13,897 nucleotides of DNA from JBBDXI01 sp040902425 (GTDB lineage: Bacteria; Planctomycetota; Phycisphaerae; Phycisphaerales; UBA1924), in NCBI GenBank assembly GCA_040902425.1, contig JBBDXI010000100.1, forward strand, positions 1 through 13,897, written 5' to 3'. Numbering within the stretch: position 1 is the first letter of the stretch; each line of letters begins with the position of its first letter. A program made the position numbers and the translations under genes. Shown here in pieces: positions 1-5,565 of this stretch. The notes under the pieces are model-generated. The model was given only the letters and a program-made list of their open reading frames with translations, was not told the origin of the DNA and ran no database searches.

Positions 1-2
1 CC

Positions 3-566
3 GCGCGGCTGGGGGTAATGGAGGTCGCGGGCGTGTTCGACGACGCGGCGAGCCCGCGGGCGTGCGGGATGCTGGGGGTGGCGCGGCTGGGGGGGCTGCG
101 CGAGGCGGGCGGCGGGAGCCCCGGCCCGGGGCTGGTCCTGGCCCTGGGGGCTTTGCCCCTGCGCCGGTCGCTCATCGCGGGGCTGCCGCGGGACCGGCTG
201 GTCTCGGTGGTGGCCCCCGGCGGCTGGGCCGGGGTGGTCCCGGGGGCCTCGGTCGGGCGCGGGGTGTTCATCGCCCCGGGGGCGGTGGTCCAGGCGTTCG
301 CGGCCATCGCCGATCACGCGATCATCAACACGGGCGCGATCGTGGAGCACGACTGCCGCGTCGGCGAGAACGCCCACATCGCCCCGGGCGCGGTGATCGG
401 GGGCGGGGCGGAGGTCGGGGCCGATGCGCTGATCGGGTTGGGGGCCCGGGTGATGCCGGGGGTGAGGATCGGGGCCGCGTGCATCATCGGGGCCGGGGCG
501 GTGGTGACCAGCGATGTGGAGGCGGGCCGCACAGCCGCGGGTGTGCCGGCGCGGGTGATGCAGTGA
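3..566 (+). CDS. NeuD/PglD-type sugar O-acyltransferase, 5'-truncated by the window edge
   Basis: Predicted acyltransferase of the NeuD/PglD/VioB family, which acetylates an amino-sugar or sialic-acid precursor for surface glycans. The C-terminal two thirds is a left-handed beta-helix with hexapeptide repeats (GAVVQAFA, GAIVEHDCRVGENAHIAPGA, GAVVTSDV) and ends in the usual VPARVMQ. The HDC histidine (codon 348-350) matches the catalytic base known in PglD. The N-terminal remnant (EVAGVFDD) matches the end of the small nucleotide-sugar-binding domain. The frame is open from base 3 through the ATG at 18, and relatives have about 25-30 residues before the FDD motif, so the true start is probably upstream of the window and the ATG at 18 is internal. 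No Shine-Dalgarno precedes 18. Family confidence is high; the substrate cannot be told from the sequence. Confidence 0.85.
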   Translation, partial: ARLGVMEVAGVFDDAASPRACGMLGVARLGGLREAGGGSPGPGLVLALGALPLRRSLIAGLPRDRLVSVVAPGGWAGVVPGASVGRGVFIAPGAVVQAFAAIADHAIINTGAIVEHDCRVGENAHIAPGAVIGGGAEVGADALIGLGARVMPGVRIGAACIIGAGAVVTSDVEAGRTAAGVPARVMQ

Positions 567-624
567 CGCAGTTACGCAGCAAACACAGTGACGTCACTGC
601 GTCACTCCGTCACTGCGTCACTGC
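560..624. repeat. Nested palindromes and period-8 tandem repeat at a convergent gene junction
   Basis: A perfect 12-bp inverted repeat (GCAGTGACGCAG at 560-571 and its complement at 613-624) encloses a perfect 14-bp palindrome (CAGTGACGTCACTG, 586-599). From 593 the sequence also runs as four 8-bp units of GTCACTGC (593-600, 601-608 with one change, 609-616, 617-624). The left arm overlaps the stop of the acyltransferase and the right arm ends two bases before the stop of the convergent PEGA gene. It could act as a bidirectional terminator, but there is no T-tract, so this may simply be a dispersed repeat. Confidence 0.7.
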
Positions 625-626
625 AC

Positions 627-1085
627 TCACTCCTCCACGCGCGCGCGGAGTTCGCCGGCGCGTCCGAGGAGGGCGCGCTCGGTGGTCTCATCCAGCGTGG
701 GCGAGGGGGCGAGCCGGTAGTGCCAGTGCTTGCGGGTGACGATGCGCGCGGGCAGGGCGGTCGAGACCAGGTCGATCGGGATCCATTCCCAGGGCGGGGG
801 CCGCGTCCGCTCGTGGGTGATGAGCGGCTCGTGCCCCTCGCGCCGGAGGCGGACGTCGTAGTCGCCGTAGAAGGTGAAGGCGGTCTCCACCGGCGTGCGC
901 CCGACCTCGGTGTCGTTGAGGTAGACGAGCGCCCCGGGCGGGTCGGAGGTGACGGTGACGGTGCGCTCGAGGCAGCCGGCGGGGAAAGCAGCAAAGCAGC
1001 AAAGCAGCAAATGGCAAATGCAGAGCCGGAGCCTGGGGGCTCTCCGATTTGCGATTTGCTGCTTTGCCATTTGCTGCTTTGTCAT
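627..1085 (-). CDS. PEGA-domain lipoprotein, coupled to lptB
   Basis: 152 residues. A PEGA domain, a short beta-rich module common in surface proteins, covers about residues 42-85 (TVTVTSDPPGALVYLNDTEVGRT, then a YGDYDVRLRREGHEP stretch). The N-terminus is a lipoprotein signal: a basic region ending RRAPRLR, hydrophobic LCICHLLLCCFAAF, and a PAGC lipobox with Cys38. The protein is therefore predicted to be a lipid-anchored envelope protein. Its ATG overlaps the lptB stop (ATGA, 1082-1085), so translation is probably coupled to lptB. The oddity is that the start codon and the whole signal peptide are encoded by a palindromic AAAGCAGC/AAATGGC repeat (985-1081), so the original 5' end may have been replaced. 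The role is unknown; the link to lipopolysaccharide transport is inferred from position only. Confidence 0.75.
   Translation of the reverse strand: MTKQQMAKQQIANRRAPRLRLCICHLLLCCFAAFPAGCLERTVTVTSDPPGALVYLNDTEVGRTPVETAFTFYGDYDVRLRREGHEPLITHERTRPPPWEWIPIDLVSTALPARIVTRKHWHYRLAPSPTLDETTERALLGRAGELRARVEE
985..1081. repeat. Palindromic repeat element inside the 5' end of the PEGA gene
   Basis: The left part has three tandem AAAGCAGC units (985-1008) followed by AAATGGCAAATG. The right part carries the complement. A perfect 18-bp inverted repeat pairs 1001-1018 with 1063-1080. Inside its loop lies a second stem, AGAGCC at 1022-1027 with GGCTCT at 1038-1043. The element lies wholly within an open reading frame and supplies its start codon and its hydrophobic leader. 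No transposase is nearby. It resembles a REP-like or non-autonomous palindromic element; the family was not identified. Confidence 0.75.
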
Positions 1086-1891
1086 CGCCCCGCCCCCGCC
1101 CGGCCCGCCGGCGCGGGCCGGTGCTCGACCACCGCGTGCGGGTGGCCCTTGGCGGGCCCGTCGAACTCGTCGCCCCGGAAGAGCGAGCCCAGGTAGACCC
1201 GGCGGACCATCTCGTCGTTGATGAGGGCCCGGGGTGTGCCCTCGGCGAAGACCTTGCCGCTGTCGATGATGTAGGCCCGGTCGCAGACCCGCAGCGTCTG
1301 CTGGACGTTGTGGTCGGTGATGAGGCAGGCGATGCCGCGGGAGGCGAGCTTGCGGATCTCGGCCTGCAGGTCCTCGACGGCGATGGGGTCCACGCCGCTG
1401 AAGGGCTCATCGAGCAGGATGAGGCGGGGCTCGGTGACCAGGGCCCGGGCGATCTCCAGCTTGCGGCGCTCGCCGCCGGAGCAGGTGCGGGCCGCGTGCC
1501 GGGCCTTGTGCTTCAGGCCGAAGTGCTCCAGCAGCTCGGCGCAGCGGGCGTGGCGGTCGGCGCGGGAGAGGGGGAGCGTCTCCAGGATGGCCAGCAGGTT
1601 CTGCTCGACGGTCATCCGCCCGAAGACGCTGGGCTCCTGCGAGAGGTAGCCCATGCCGAGGCGGGCCCGGCGGAACATGGGCAGGTCGGAGACATCCTCG
1701 CCGTCGAAGAGCACGTGCCCCCCGTCGGCGTCGATCATGCCGATGACCATGCGGAAGCTGGTGGTCTTGCCGGCGCCGTTGCGGCCGAGGAGGCCGACGA
1801 TCTCCGAGGGCTCCAACTGGAAGGAGACGCCGTCCACGACGGTCCGCCCGGCGAAGGCCTTGCGGAGGTTCTGGGCCTCGAGGAGGGGCAC
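1082..1891 (-). CDS. lptB: LPS export ABC transporter ATP-binding protein LptB
   Basis: 269 residues. LptB is the cytoplasmic ATPase that drives LptFG and lifts lipopolysaccharide from the inner membrane to the outer membrane. All ABC motifs are present: Walker A GRNGAGKT (36-43), Q-loop Gln85 in the LptB-typical GYLSQEPSVF, signature CSGGE (138-142), Walker B ending in ILLDEP (D161, E162), the LptB-typical DEPFSGVDPIAV, and H-loop His194 in ITDHNV. The start is GTG, because an in-frame TAG lies 12 bases upstream (1901-1903 on the + strand). No Shine-Dalgarno is seen; a TAGACT box ends 6 bases before the GTG. The C-terminus runs about 30 residues beyond the usual LptB end (near VYLGSLFRG), with an Ala/Gly/Arg/Pro-rich tail. 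No lptA, lptC, lptF or lptG is visible in the window. Confidence 0.93.
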   Translation of the reverse strand: MPLLEAQNLRKAFAGRTVVDGVSFQLEPSEIVGLLGRNGAGKTTSFRMVIGMIDADGGHVLFDGEDVSDLPMFRRARLGMGYLSQEPSVFGRMTVEQNLLAILETLPLSRADRHARCAELLEHFGLKHKARHAARTCSGGERRKLEIARALVTEPRLILLDEPFSGVDPIAVEDLQAEIRKLASRGIACLITDHNVQQTLRVCDRAYIIDSGKVFAEGTPRALINDEMVRRVYLGSLFRGDEFDGPAKGHPHAVVEHRPAPAGRAGAGR

Positions 1892-1897
1892 GGGGGC

Positions 1898-1903
1898 AGT
1901 CTA
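1898..1903 (-). promoter_or_regulatory. Candidate -10 box for lptB (leaderless)
   Basis: TAGACT reads on the minus strand at 1903-1898, six bases before the GTG start. It fits a TAnnnT -10 element that would begin transcription at the start codon. No good -35 is seen 16-18 bp further up, so support is modest. Confidence 0.35.
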
Positions 1904-1935
1904 GCAGCCGCGGCTACCGGCCACCGCGTTCGCAC

Positions 1936-2003
1936 GGGCAAGCCCAGGGCGGCTTGCCCATGCCACCCATGCCATCCATGCCACCCCGCGGGCAGGCAAG
2001 CCC
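1936..2003. repeat. GGGCAAGCC hairpin with 9-bp ATGCCACCC tandem repeats
   Basis: GGGCAAGCC (1936-1944) pairs perfectly with GGCTTGCCC (1951-1959) over a 6-base loop. A third arm, GGCAAGCC (1995-2002), could pair instead with 1951-1958. Between them are three 9-bp units starting ATGCCAC/TCC (1960-1968, 1969-1977, 1978-1986). The block fills most of the spacer between the DUF4870 gene and lptB, both on the minus strand, so it may end or attenuate transcripts; no T-tract is present. Confidence 0.6.
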
Positions 2004-2004
2004 T

Positions 2005-2427
2005 CTAGTGCAGGAACCGGATCGTGGCCGGGTAGCGGTAGTACTCGCCCGAGTTGGCGGCCTTCGCGGCCACGATCATCCCCACGATCGCCATCACGTA
2101 GATGGGGATGTACAGGACCAGGCCGACGCCGCAGGTGATGATCGCCATCAACGGGACGAGCAGGATCGTGTAGAGGGTGAGGCTGAGCTGGAAGTTGATC
2201 GCCTCGCGCCCGTGGTCATCCACGTACGGTGACTGGTCCTTCTTGATCAGCCACATGACCAGGGCGGGGATCACCGGCAGGAAAAAGGTGGCCGCCAGGA
2301 GCGTCAGGTGCATGAACATGGAGTAGGTGCGCTCCCACTCCGCGGCCTGGGGGTCGACGACCCGGCCCTTGCCGTTGACCACTTCGCTGTAGACCTCGCG
2401 TGGGTTCATGGTCGCGCCCCGGATCAT
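2005..2427 (-). CDS. DUF4870-family small membrane protein
   Basis: 140 residues. The fold matches DUF4870 (Tic20-like): a helix around 38-61 (HLTLLAATFFLPVIPALVMWLI), the hallmark cytoplasmic loop KKDQSPYVDDHGREAINFQ (62-80), and two further hydrophobic stretches (about 81-98 and 100-123). The function of the family is not established; it is an inner-membrane protein. The ATG at 2427 is taken, but a second ATG at 2409 (MNPREVYSEVV) is equally plausible, and neither has a convincing Shine-Dalgarno. The gene stands alone between a repeat cluster upstream and a hairpin block downstream. Confidence 0.85.
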   Translation of the reverse strand: MIRGATMNPREVYSEVVNGKGRVVDPQAAEWERTYSMFMHLTLLAATFFLPVIPALVMWLIKKDQSPYVDDHGREAINFQLSLTLYTILLVPLMAIITCGVGLVLYIPIYVMAIVGMIVAAKAANSGEYYRYPATIRFLH

Positions 2428-2505
2428 GGACAGGTTGTTGGGCGGGGGCCAGCCCGGGTTTCAGGGCTCCTGGGTGTCTCCCGGGTGGCCGTCCTGGGTG
2501 GACCT

Positions 2506-2678
2506 CCTGGGTGGCCCGACGCTCCGCGGCGGGTCCTGGCGGCCTGTCTGTGGTGGCCTGGCGCTCTCCGCGGCAGAGGATAAGACCCGCCGCGGAGCGT
2601 CGGGACACCCAGGACAAGACAAGACCTGCCGTGGAGCGTCGGGCCACCCGGGCCTCCTGCCGCGGAGCGTCAGGCCAC
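2506..2678. repeat. Cluster of five 23-bp repeats in both orientations
   Basis: Five related 23-bp copies of a CCGCGGAGCGTCGGGCCAC-type sequence are present. Two are in minus orientation (2511-2533, 2553-2575) and three in plus orientation (2586-2608, 2625-2647, 2656-2678). The first and third extend into a 30-bp inverted repeat with one mismatch (2506-2535 against 2584-2613) around a 48-base loop. GGGTGG motifs continue upstream to about 2480. The 267-bp spacer 2428-2694 holds no gene I can support. Mixed orientation and uneven spacing exclude CRISPR; it looks like repeated insertion or duplication of a REP-like unit. Confidence 0.8.
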
Positions 2679-2694
2679 ACCGAAGCCGCCCGGA

Positions 2695-3048
2695 TCACGG
2701 CCTGGCAAGGTTCAGGCCGCACTCCGGGCAGCGCTCGGTCGCCGGCTGAAGGCGGTACCCGCACTCGGGGCACTCGGGCCGGGGCATGGGGAAGACCCAG
2801 CGGACCAGCCGCTCGCCGAACAGGAGCAGGGCCGCGGCCAGGGGGACGGGGACGAGGGCATCCCAGAACTCGACGAGGCGGAAAACCTCGAAGAGCCCGC
2901 CGCCGCCGAAGGTGCAGTAGACGGCCCAACTCAGGGCGCGCCCGGCGGCGTAGAGCAGGAGGACCGTGGCGGCGAGGCGGATGACGGCCCGGGTCCAGTA
3001 GCGCCCGCGGGCGACGTTGGCGGCGGATGGGCCGGCGGGGGCGGGCAT
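2695..3048 (-). CDS. Small membrane protein with C-terminal zinc ribbon (copy 2)
   Basis: 117 residues, no named family recognised. There are two predicted membrane helices (about 22-43 and 64-80). A zinc ribbon follows: CPECGY at 93-98 and RCPECGL at 106-112, giving four cysteines in two CPxCG knuckles. The protein is a paralog of the gene just upstream (3076-3435), sharing the segment ER-x(2)-VRW-x-x-P-x-PR-x-x-CPxCGY and the same helix-helix-ribbon order. The ribbon probably sits in the cytoplasm. The 27-base spacer suggests co-transcription. No Shine-Dalgarno is seen; a TATCCT box (3061-3056 on the minus strand) ends 7 bases before the ATG. Confidence 0.7.
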   Translation of the reverse strand: MPAPAGPSAANVARGRYWTRAVIRLAATVLLLYAAGRALSWAVYCTFGGGGLFEVFRLVEFWDALVPVPLAAALLLFGERLVRWVFPMPRPECPECGYRLQPATERCPECGLNLARP

Positions 3049-3075
3049 GGGGGAGAGGATACAGCCAACCCATCG

Positions 3076-3435
3076 CTAGGAAACCAGTTCGGGTGGCCAG
3101 TCGAGCCCGCACTCAGGGCATCGCAGGCTGGGGGCTGGCTGGGCGGGGTAGCCGCACTGCGGACAGGCTCGCCTGGGAATGGGCCACGCCCACCGTACGA
3201 ACGTTCGCTCGATTACGAGCAGGAACGTAGCGGCGATCAGGAGTGACCACTCGAAGCTCAAGAGCCTCATCGTCAGCCAGCCTGGGTTGTCGAACTCGCC
3301 CCAGTCCTTCAGCACTTCGATGACCTGCCAACTCGCCATCGATACGAAGATCGTGGTGAGTACCAGGGCACCAACGCGGAGGGTGCGCCGAAGGCGGTAC
3401 CGCTTCCGCACGACAGAGGCAATGTCTGGGATCAC
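3076..3435 (-). CDS. Small membrane protein with C-terminal zinc ribbon (copy 1)
   Basis: 119 residues. Two hydrophobic helices (about 20-35 and 58-76) are followed by the ribbon CPQCGY (91-96) and RCPECGL (105-111). Start is GTG at 3435, supported by GGAGG on the minus strand five bases upstream. Homology to the next gene (2695-3048) shows that this is the real reading frame here, although a longer frame from the upstream gene (3113-3805) also runs through the same DNA. The GTG forms GTGA with a TGA in a third frame, the usual sign of coupling to an upstream gene. Function unknown. Confidence 0.7.
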   Translation of the reverse strand: MIPDIASVVRKRYRLRRTLRVGALVLTTIFVSMASWQVIEVLKDWGEFDNPGWLTMRLLSFEWSLLIAATFLLVIERTFVRWAWPIPRRACPQCGYPAQPAPSLRCPECGLDWPPELVS

Positions 3436-3805
3436 GGCGTCCTCCGCACCCTGGAGTGCGCTGGGCCCCTGCTCGGTTCACGTTGGATATCATCCCCCCA
3501 AAGCTGTTCTGAGCGTCCACATATGCCCGGACCCTATAGCGGCCGCCCCCGAGATGCTCGACAAACTCTTTGCGATACCAAGGAAAGTCGGCGGTTGAGG
3601 GCGACTTGAGTCGGTCCGTCACGAACTTCTCGGCCATCGTGTAGGCGGCGATGGGGTCATGGCTGGTCTGGCGTGTTGAAGTCGAACCCGAACCTCCCGA
3701 ATCGCCGCCAAGGTTCGTGCATTTGCCGAGAATGAAAACGAGGACGAGAACGGTGATTAGCGCGAAGCATCCGGTCTGCGCTGCGCTCGGCTCGTTCGAC
3801 GACAT
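3113..3805 (-). CDS. Membrane-anchored protein with broken C-terminal domain
   Basis: The first ~105 residues look genuine: an N-terminal membrane anchor (about 13-27, CFALITVLVLVFILG), a Ser/Gly linker, then AEKFVTDRLKSPSTADFP and GGGRYRVRAYVDAQNSFGG. This matches a small domain I know from many bacterial secreted or anchored hypotheticals, usually followed by a short Cys-containing beta segment. That segment is missing here. After MISN the frame continues for over 100 residues of basic, low-complexity sequence that is only the shadow of the next gene (3076-3435). A good Shine-Dalgarno (GGGAGG, 6 bases before the ATG) supports the start at 3805. The true end is uncertain: frameshift, decay, or a short end at the GTGA junction (3432-3435). 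Treat everything downstream of about 3480 as doubtful. Confidence 0.5.
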   Translation of the reverse strand: MSSNEPSAAQTGCFALITVLVLVFILGKCTNLGGDSGGSGSTSTRQTSHDPIAAYTMAEKFVTDRLKSPSTADFPWYRKEFVEHLGGGRYRVRAYVDAQNSFGGMISNVNRAGAQRTPGCGGRRDPRHCLCRAEAVPPSAHPPRWCPGTHHDLRIDGELAGHRSAEGLGRVRQPRLADDEALELRVVTPDRRYVPARNRANVRTVGVAHSQASLSAVRLPRPASPQPAMP

Positions 3806-3872
3806 GGTTCGCCTCCCGCTCTGCCCGCTCGGTCCGACATAGTCCCTACCGCGGAATCACTCGTGGGTCCGG

Positions 3873-4238
3873 TCAGCGCTGTCGGACCTCGACGGTGTAG
3901 TCTGGGGCTTCTTCCCACCGGATCGGCTTGAAGTGTGAACTCGCCGCGCTGGCAGCGGCATGGCTCTTGTAGGACGTGAGCCCGGTCACCTTGCCATCGG
4001 TGAACCACACAACCCGGTAGTCGTGGTAGCCGAAGCCCGCGCCGGTCTGGCCGTACTGCCACGCTTCGCGCGTGCCCCTGAACTGCCGATCACCCGGGGG
4101 CCCCATGGCGGCAGTCACCGCCTCCCGACTGTCCCCGTGTTTGATGAGGCTCGCGCGTTTTTCGAGTGAGCCGCACGCCGCGAACACTCCCACGACCAAT
4201 GTCAGGCCCAAGGGCCACACACGGAGGTGCGTTCTCAT
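3873..4238 (-). CDS. BamE/SmpA-like small lipoprotein
   Basis: 121 residues. The N-terminus is a lipoprotein signal (MRTHLRVWPLGLTLVVGVFAAC) with lipobox FAAC and Cys22. The mature part fits the SmpA/OmlA (BamE-like) fold: HGDSREAVTAAMGPPG, then EAWQYGQTG, then YRVVWFTDGKVTGLTSYK, the pattern of helices and a small sheet seen in outer-membrane assembly lipoproteins. The same frame stays open far upstream, but the signal peptide fixes the start at 4238. No Shine-Dalgarno is evident. A TTGACG -35 (4274-4269) with a weak GAAGCT -10 (4251-4246) lies just upstream. Membership in a true Bam complex is not shown; many unrelated lipoproteins share this fold. Confidence 0.75.
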   Translation of the reverse strand: MRTHLRVWPLGLTLVVGVFAACGSLEKRASLIKHGDSREAVTAAMGPPGDRQFRGTREAWQYGQTGAGFGYHDYRVVWFTDGKVTGLTSYKSHAAASAASSHFKPIRWEEAPDYTVEVRQR

Positions 4239-4245
4239 GTGGTCC

Positions 4246-4274
4246 AGCTTCCCACGCCCCGTTGCCAGCGTCAA
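4246..4274 (-). promoter_or_regulatory. Candidate promoter of the BamE-like gene
   Basis: On the minus strand TTGACG (4274-4269), a 17-bp spacer, and GAAGCT (4251-4246) lie 7 bases before the ATG at 4238. The -35 is good and the -10 weak. Initiation would fall on or next to the start codon. Confidence 0.35.
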
Positions 4275-4345
4275 CCCATTTTGAGTTTCTGACCGGGATA
4301 TGGGTCGGGCGGGGAACACGCTTGGCCGGGATCCAGTCGACCTGA

Positions 4346-5470
4346 TCAGTGCCCGAAGAGGTTCCGCTCCCCGAACATCCCCTTGCTCTCGAAGTAGGCG
4401 AGCGCCTCGGGCACGCTGGCGAAGATCCTCGTCGCCGTCTCGGTGATGAACGGGCTGGGGTGCTTCTTCGGCTTCCAGACCACGTACACCTCCTTGGTGT
4501 GCTCGAACGCGTGCTGCAGCTCGCGCTCGACGCCGCTGCTGAGGCCCGGCGTGCCCCCCGGCAGCTCGGGGATCAGGCTGCAGATCATGTCGGCCTGGTC
4601 CACCAGCTTGAAGTCGCGCATGTAGATCTGGCCGTCGATGTCCCCCGAGATGTCCAGCACCTCGCGGACGCGGACCCGGATCGGTTCGCCCACGGCCTTG
4701 CTCCCCGCGAAGCTGTGCGGGGCCACCTCCAGGAAGTCCTTCCCGTCCTTGGCCGCGGCGATGGCCCGCTCGAGCAGGAGCTTCTCGTCCACATCCCCGG
4801 GGTCGAAGGTGATGAAGTGCTCCGCGAGCGCGGCCCGGAACGCGTCGATCTCGGCGAGCGTCTCCGGCAGGTCCACCACGTGGCTCATGGGGAAGCTGGG
4901 GTAGACCTTCCGCATCCCCGGGCGGCAGACGAGGCGGAAGAGCGTGCGGCGCGTGTCGGCGTGCCGGCCGCGGCTGAGGATGAAGAACTTGCTCCCGGGG
5001 AGGGCCTGGGCCATCAGCTCGGTGGCGAGGATCTCCTCCTCGCGCCACACCATGCAGTCCTTCAGCGTCGCATCCACGAGGTGGTCGCGGTGGAGGCGGT
5101 GGTGGACGGTCTCGATGTTGTCCACCAGGCAGATGAAGAGGTCGGGCTCCAGCAGCCGCATCTGGTCGAAGTCAAAGGCGCTGAAGAGGCCGTGCCGCCA
5201 GCGGAAGGTCCCGTGGGTGTTGACCAGGATGTTCTTCTTGCCGCGCGAGTCGGCGATGATGTCCTTGAAGGCCGCCCGGCGCAGCGAGTTCAGCCGCGAG
5301 AGGGGCAGGTCGAGGATCTTGCCCGCCCGCACGTCGAGGGCCTCCCGGTACATGATGTCGCCGACGTTGTAGATCGTCAGCTCTTCCCCCTGGTCGCCGG
5401 CGAAGTCGGCCGCGGCCTGGAGGTACTGCTTCTTGTCCATCCCGACCTGGCCGGTGACGATCGCGCGCAT
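4346..5470 (-). CDS. P-loop kinase-like protein with C-terminal deoxyribosyltransferase-like domain
   Basis: 374 residues. The N-terminus MRAIVTGQVGMDKKQYL carries a Walker A-like loop (G7-Q-V-G-M-D-K-K14). The next 120 residues follow small nucleotide kinases of the archaeal adenylate-kinase type: NTHGTFRWRHGLF, then LLEPDLFICLVDN, then a basic lid-like HHRLHRDH. The C-terminus (about 275-350) resembles nucleoside 2-deoxyribosyltransferase-like domains: DFKLVDQADMICSLIPE, then SSGVERELQHAFEHTKEVYVVW. Together these suggest a nucleotide-handling enzyme, perhaps a kinase fused to a nucleotide-binding or N-glycosidase module; the substrate is unknown. GGAG lies four bases before the ATG. The gene is first in the minus-strand run and divergent from the VapB-like gene. 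Assignment of the kinase half is moderate, of the C-terminal half tentative. Confidence 0.65.
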   Translation of the reverse strand: MRAIVTGQVGMDKKQYLQAAADFAGDQGEELTIYNVGDIMYREALDVRAGKILDLPLSRLNSLRRAAFKDIIADSRGKKNILVNTHGTFRWRHGLFSAFDFDQMRLLEPDLFICLVDNIETVHHRLHRDHLVDATLKDCMVWREEEILATELMAQALPGSKFFILSRGRHADTRRTLFRLVCRPGMRKVYPSFPMSHVVDLPETLAEIDAFRAALAEHFITFDPGDVDEKLLLERAIAAAKDGKDFLEVAPHSFAGSKAVGEPIRVRVREVLDISGDIDGQIYMRDFKLVDQADMICSLIPELPGGTPGLSSGVERELQHAFEHTKEVYVVWKPKKHPSPFITETATRIFASVPEALAYFESKGMFGERNLFGH

Positions 5471-5500
5471 GGGGGCTCCAAACCGGGTGCGGTTCCCGCA

Positions 5501-5529
5501 AGTCTATTGCGCCGGACGCGCTCGGTTCA
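5501..5529 (-). promoter_or_regulatory. Weak candidate promoter for the P-loop gene
   Basis: On the minus strand TAGACT (5506-5501) stands 17 bp downstream of TGAACC (5529-5524), giving a leader of about 24 bases that contains the GGAG ribosome site. The -10 fits TAnnnT; the -35 is poor. Confidence 0.3.
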
Positions 5530-5531
5530 GG

Positions 5532-5559
5532 TTGACGGCAGGGGAGGGCCCGTTTCAAT
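5532..5559 (+). promoter_or_regulatory. Candidate promoter of the VapB-like gene
   Basis: TTGACG (5532-5537), a 16-bp spacer and TTCAAT (5554-5559) precede the ATG at 5566 by six bases. Four of six -10 positions match. No Shine-Dalgarno is close to the ATG, so a leaderless transcript is possible. Confidence 0.35.
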
Positions 5560-5565
5560 GGTCGT

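Noticed and set aside
1049..2008. Plus-strand open frame of 319 codons
   Set aside because: Antisense to lptB, whose motifs are unambiguous.
2506..2678. CRISPR array
   Set aside because: Copies occur in both orientations with spacers of 8 to 19 bases, and no cas genes are present.
4239..5048. Upstream extension of the BamE-like lipoprotein frame
   Set aside because: The frame is open but the extension is a shadow of the P-loop gene, and a clean lipoprotein signal begins at 4238.
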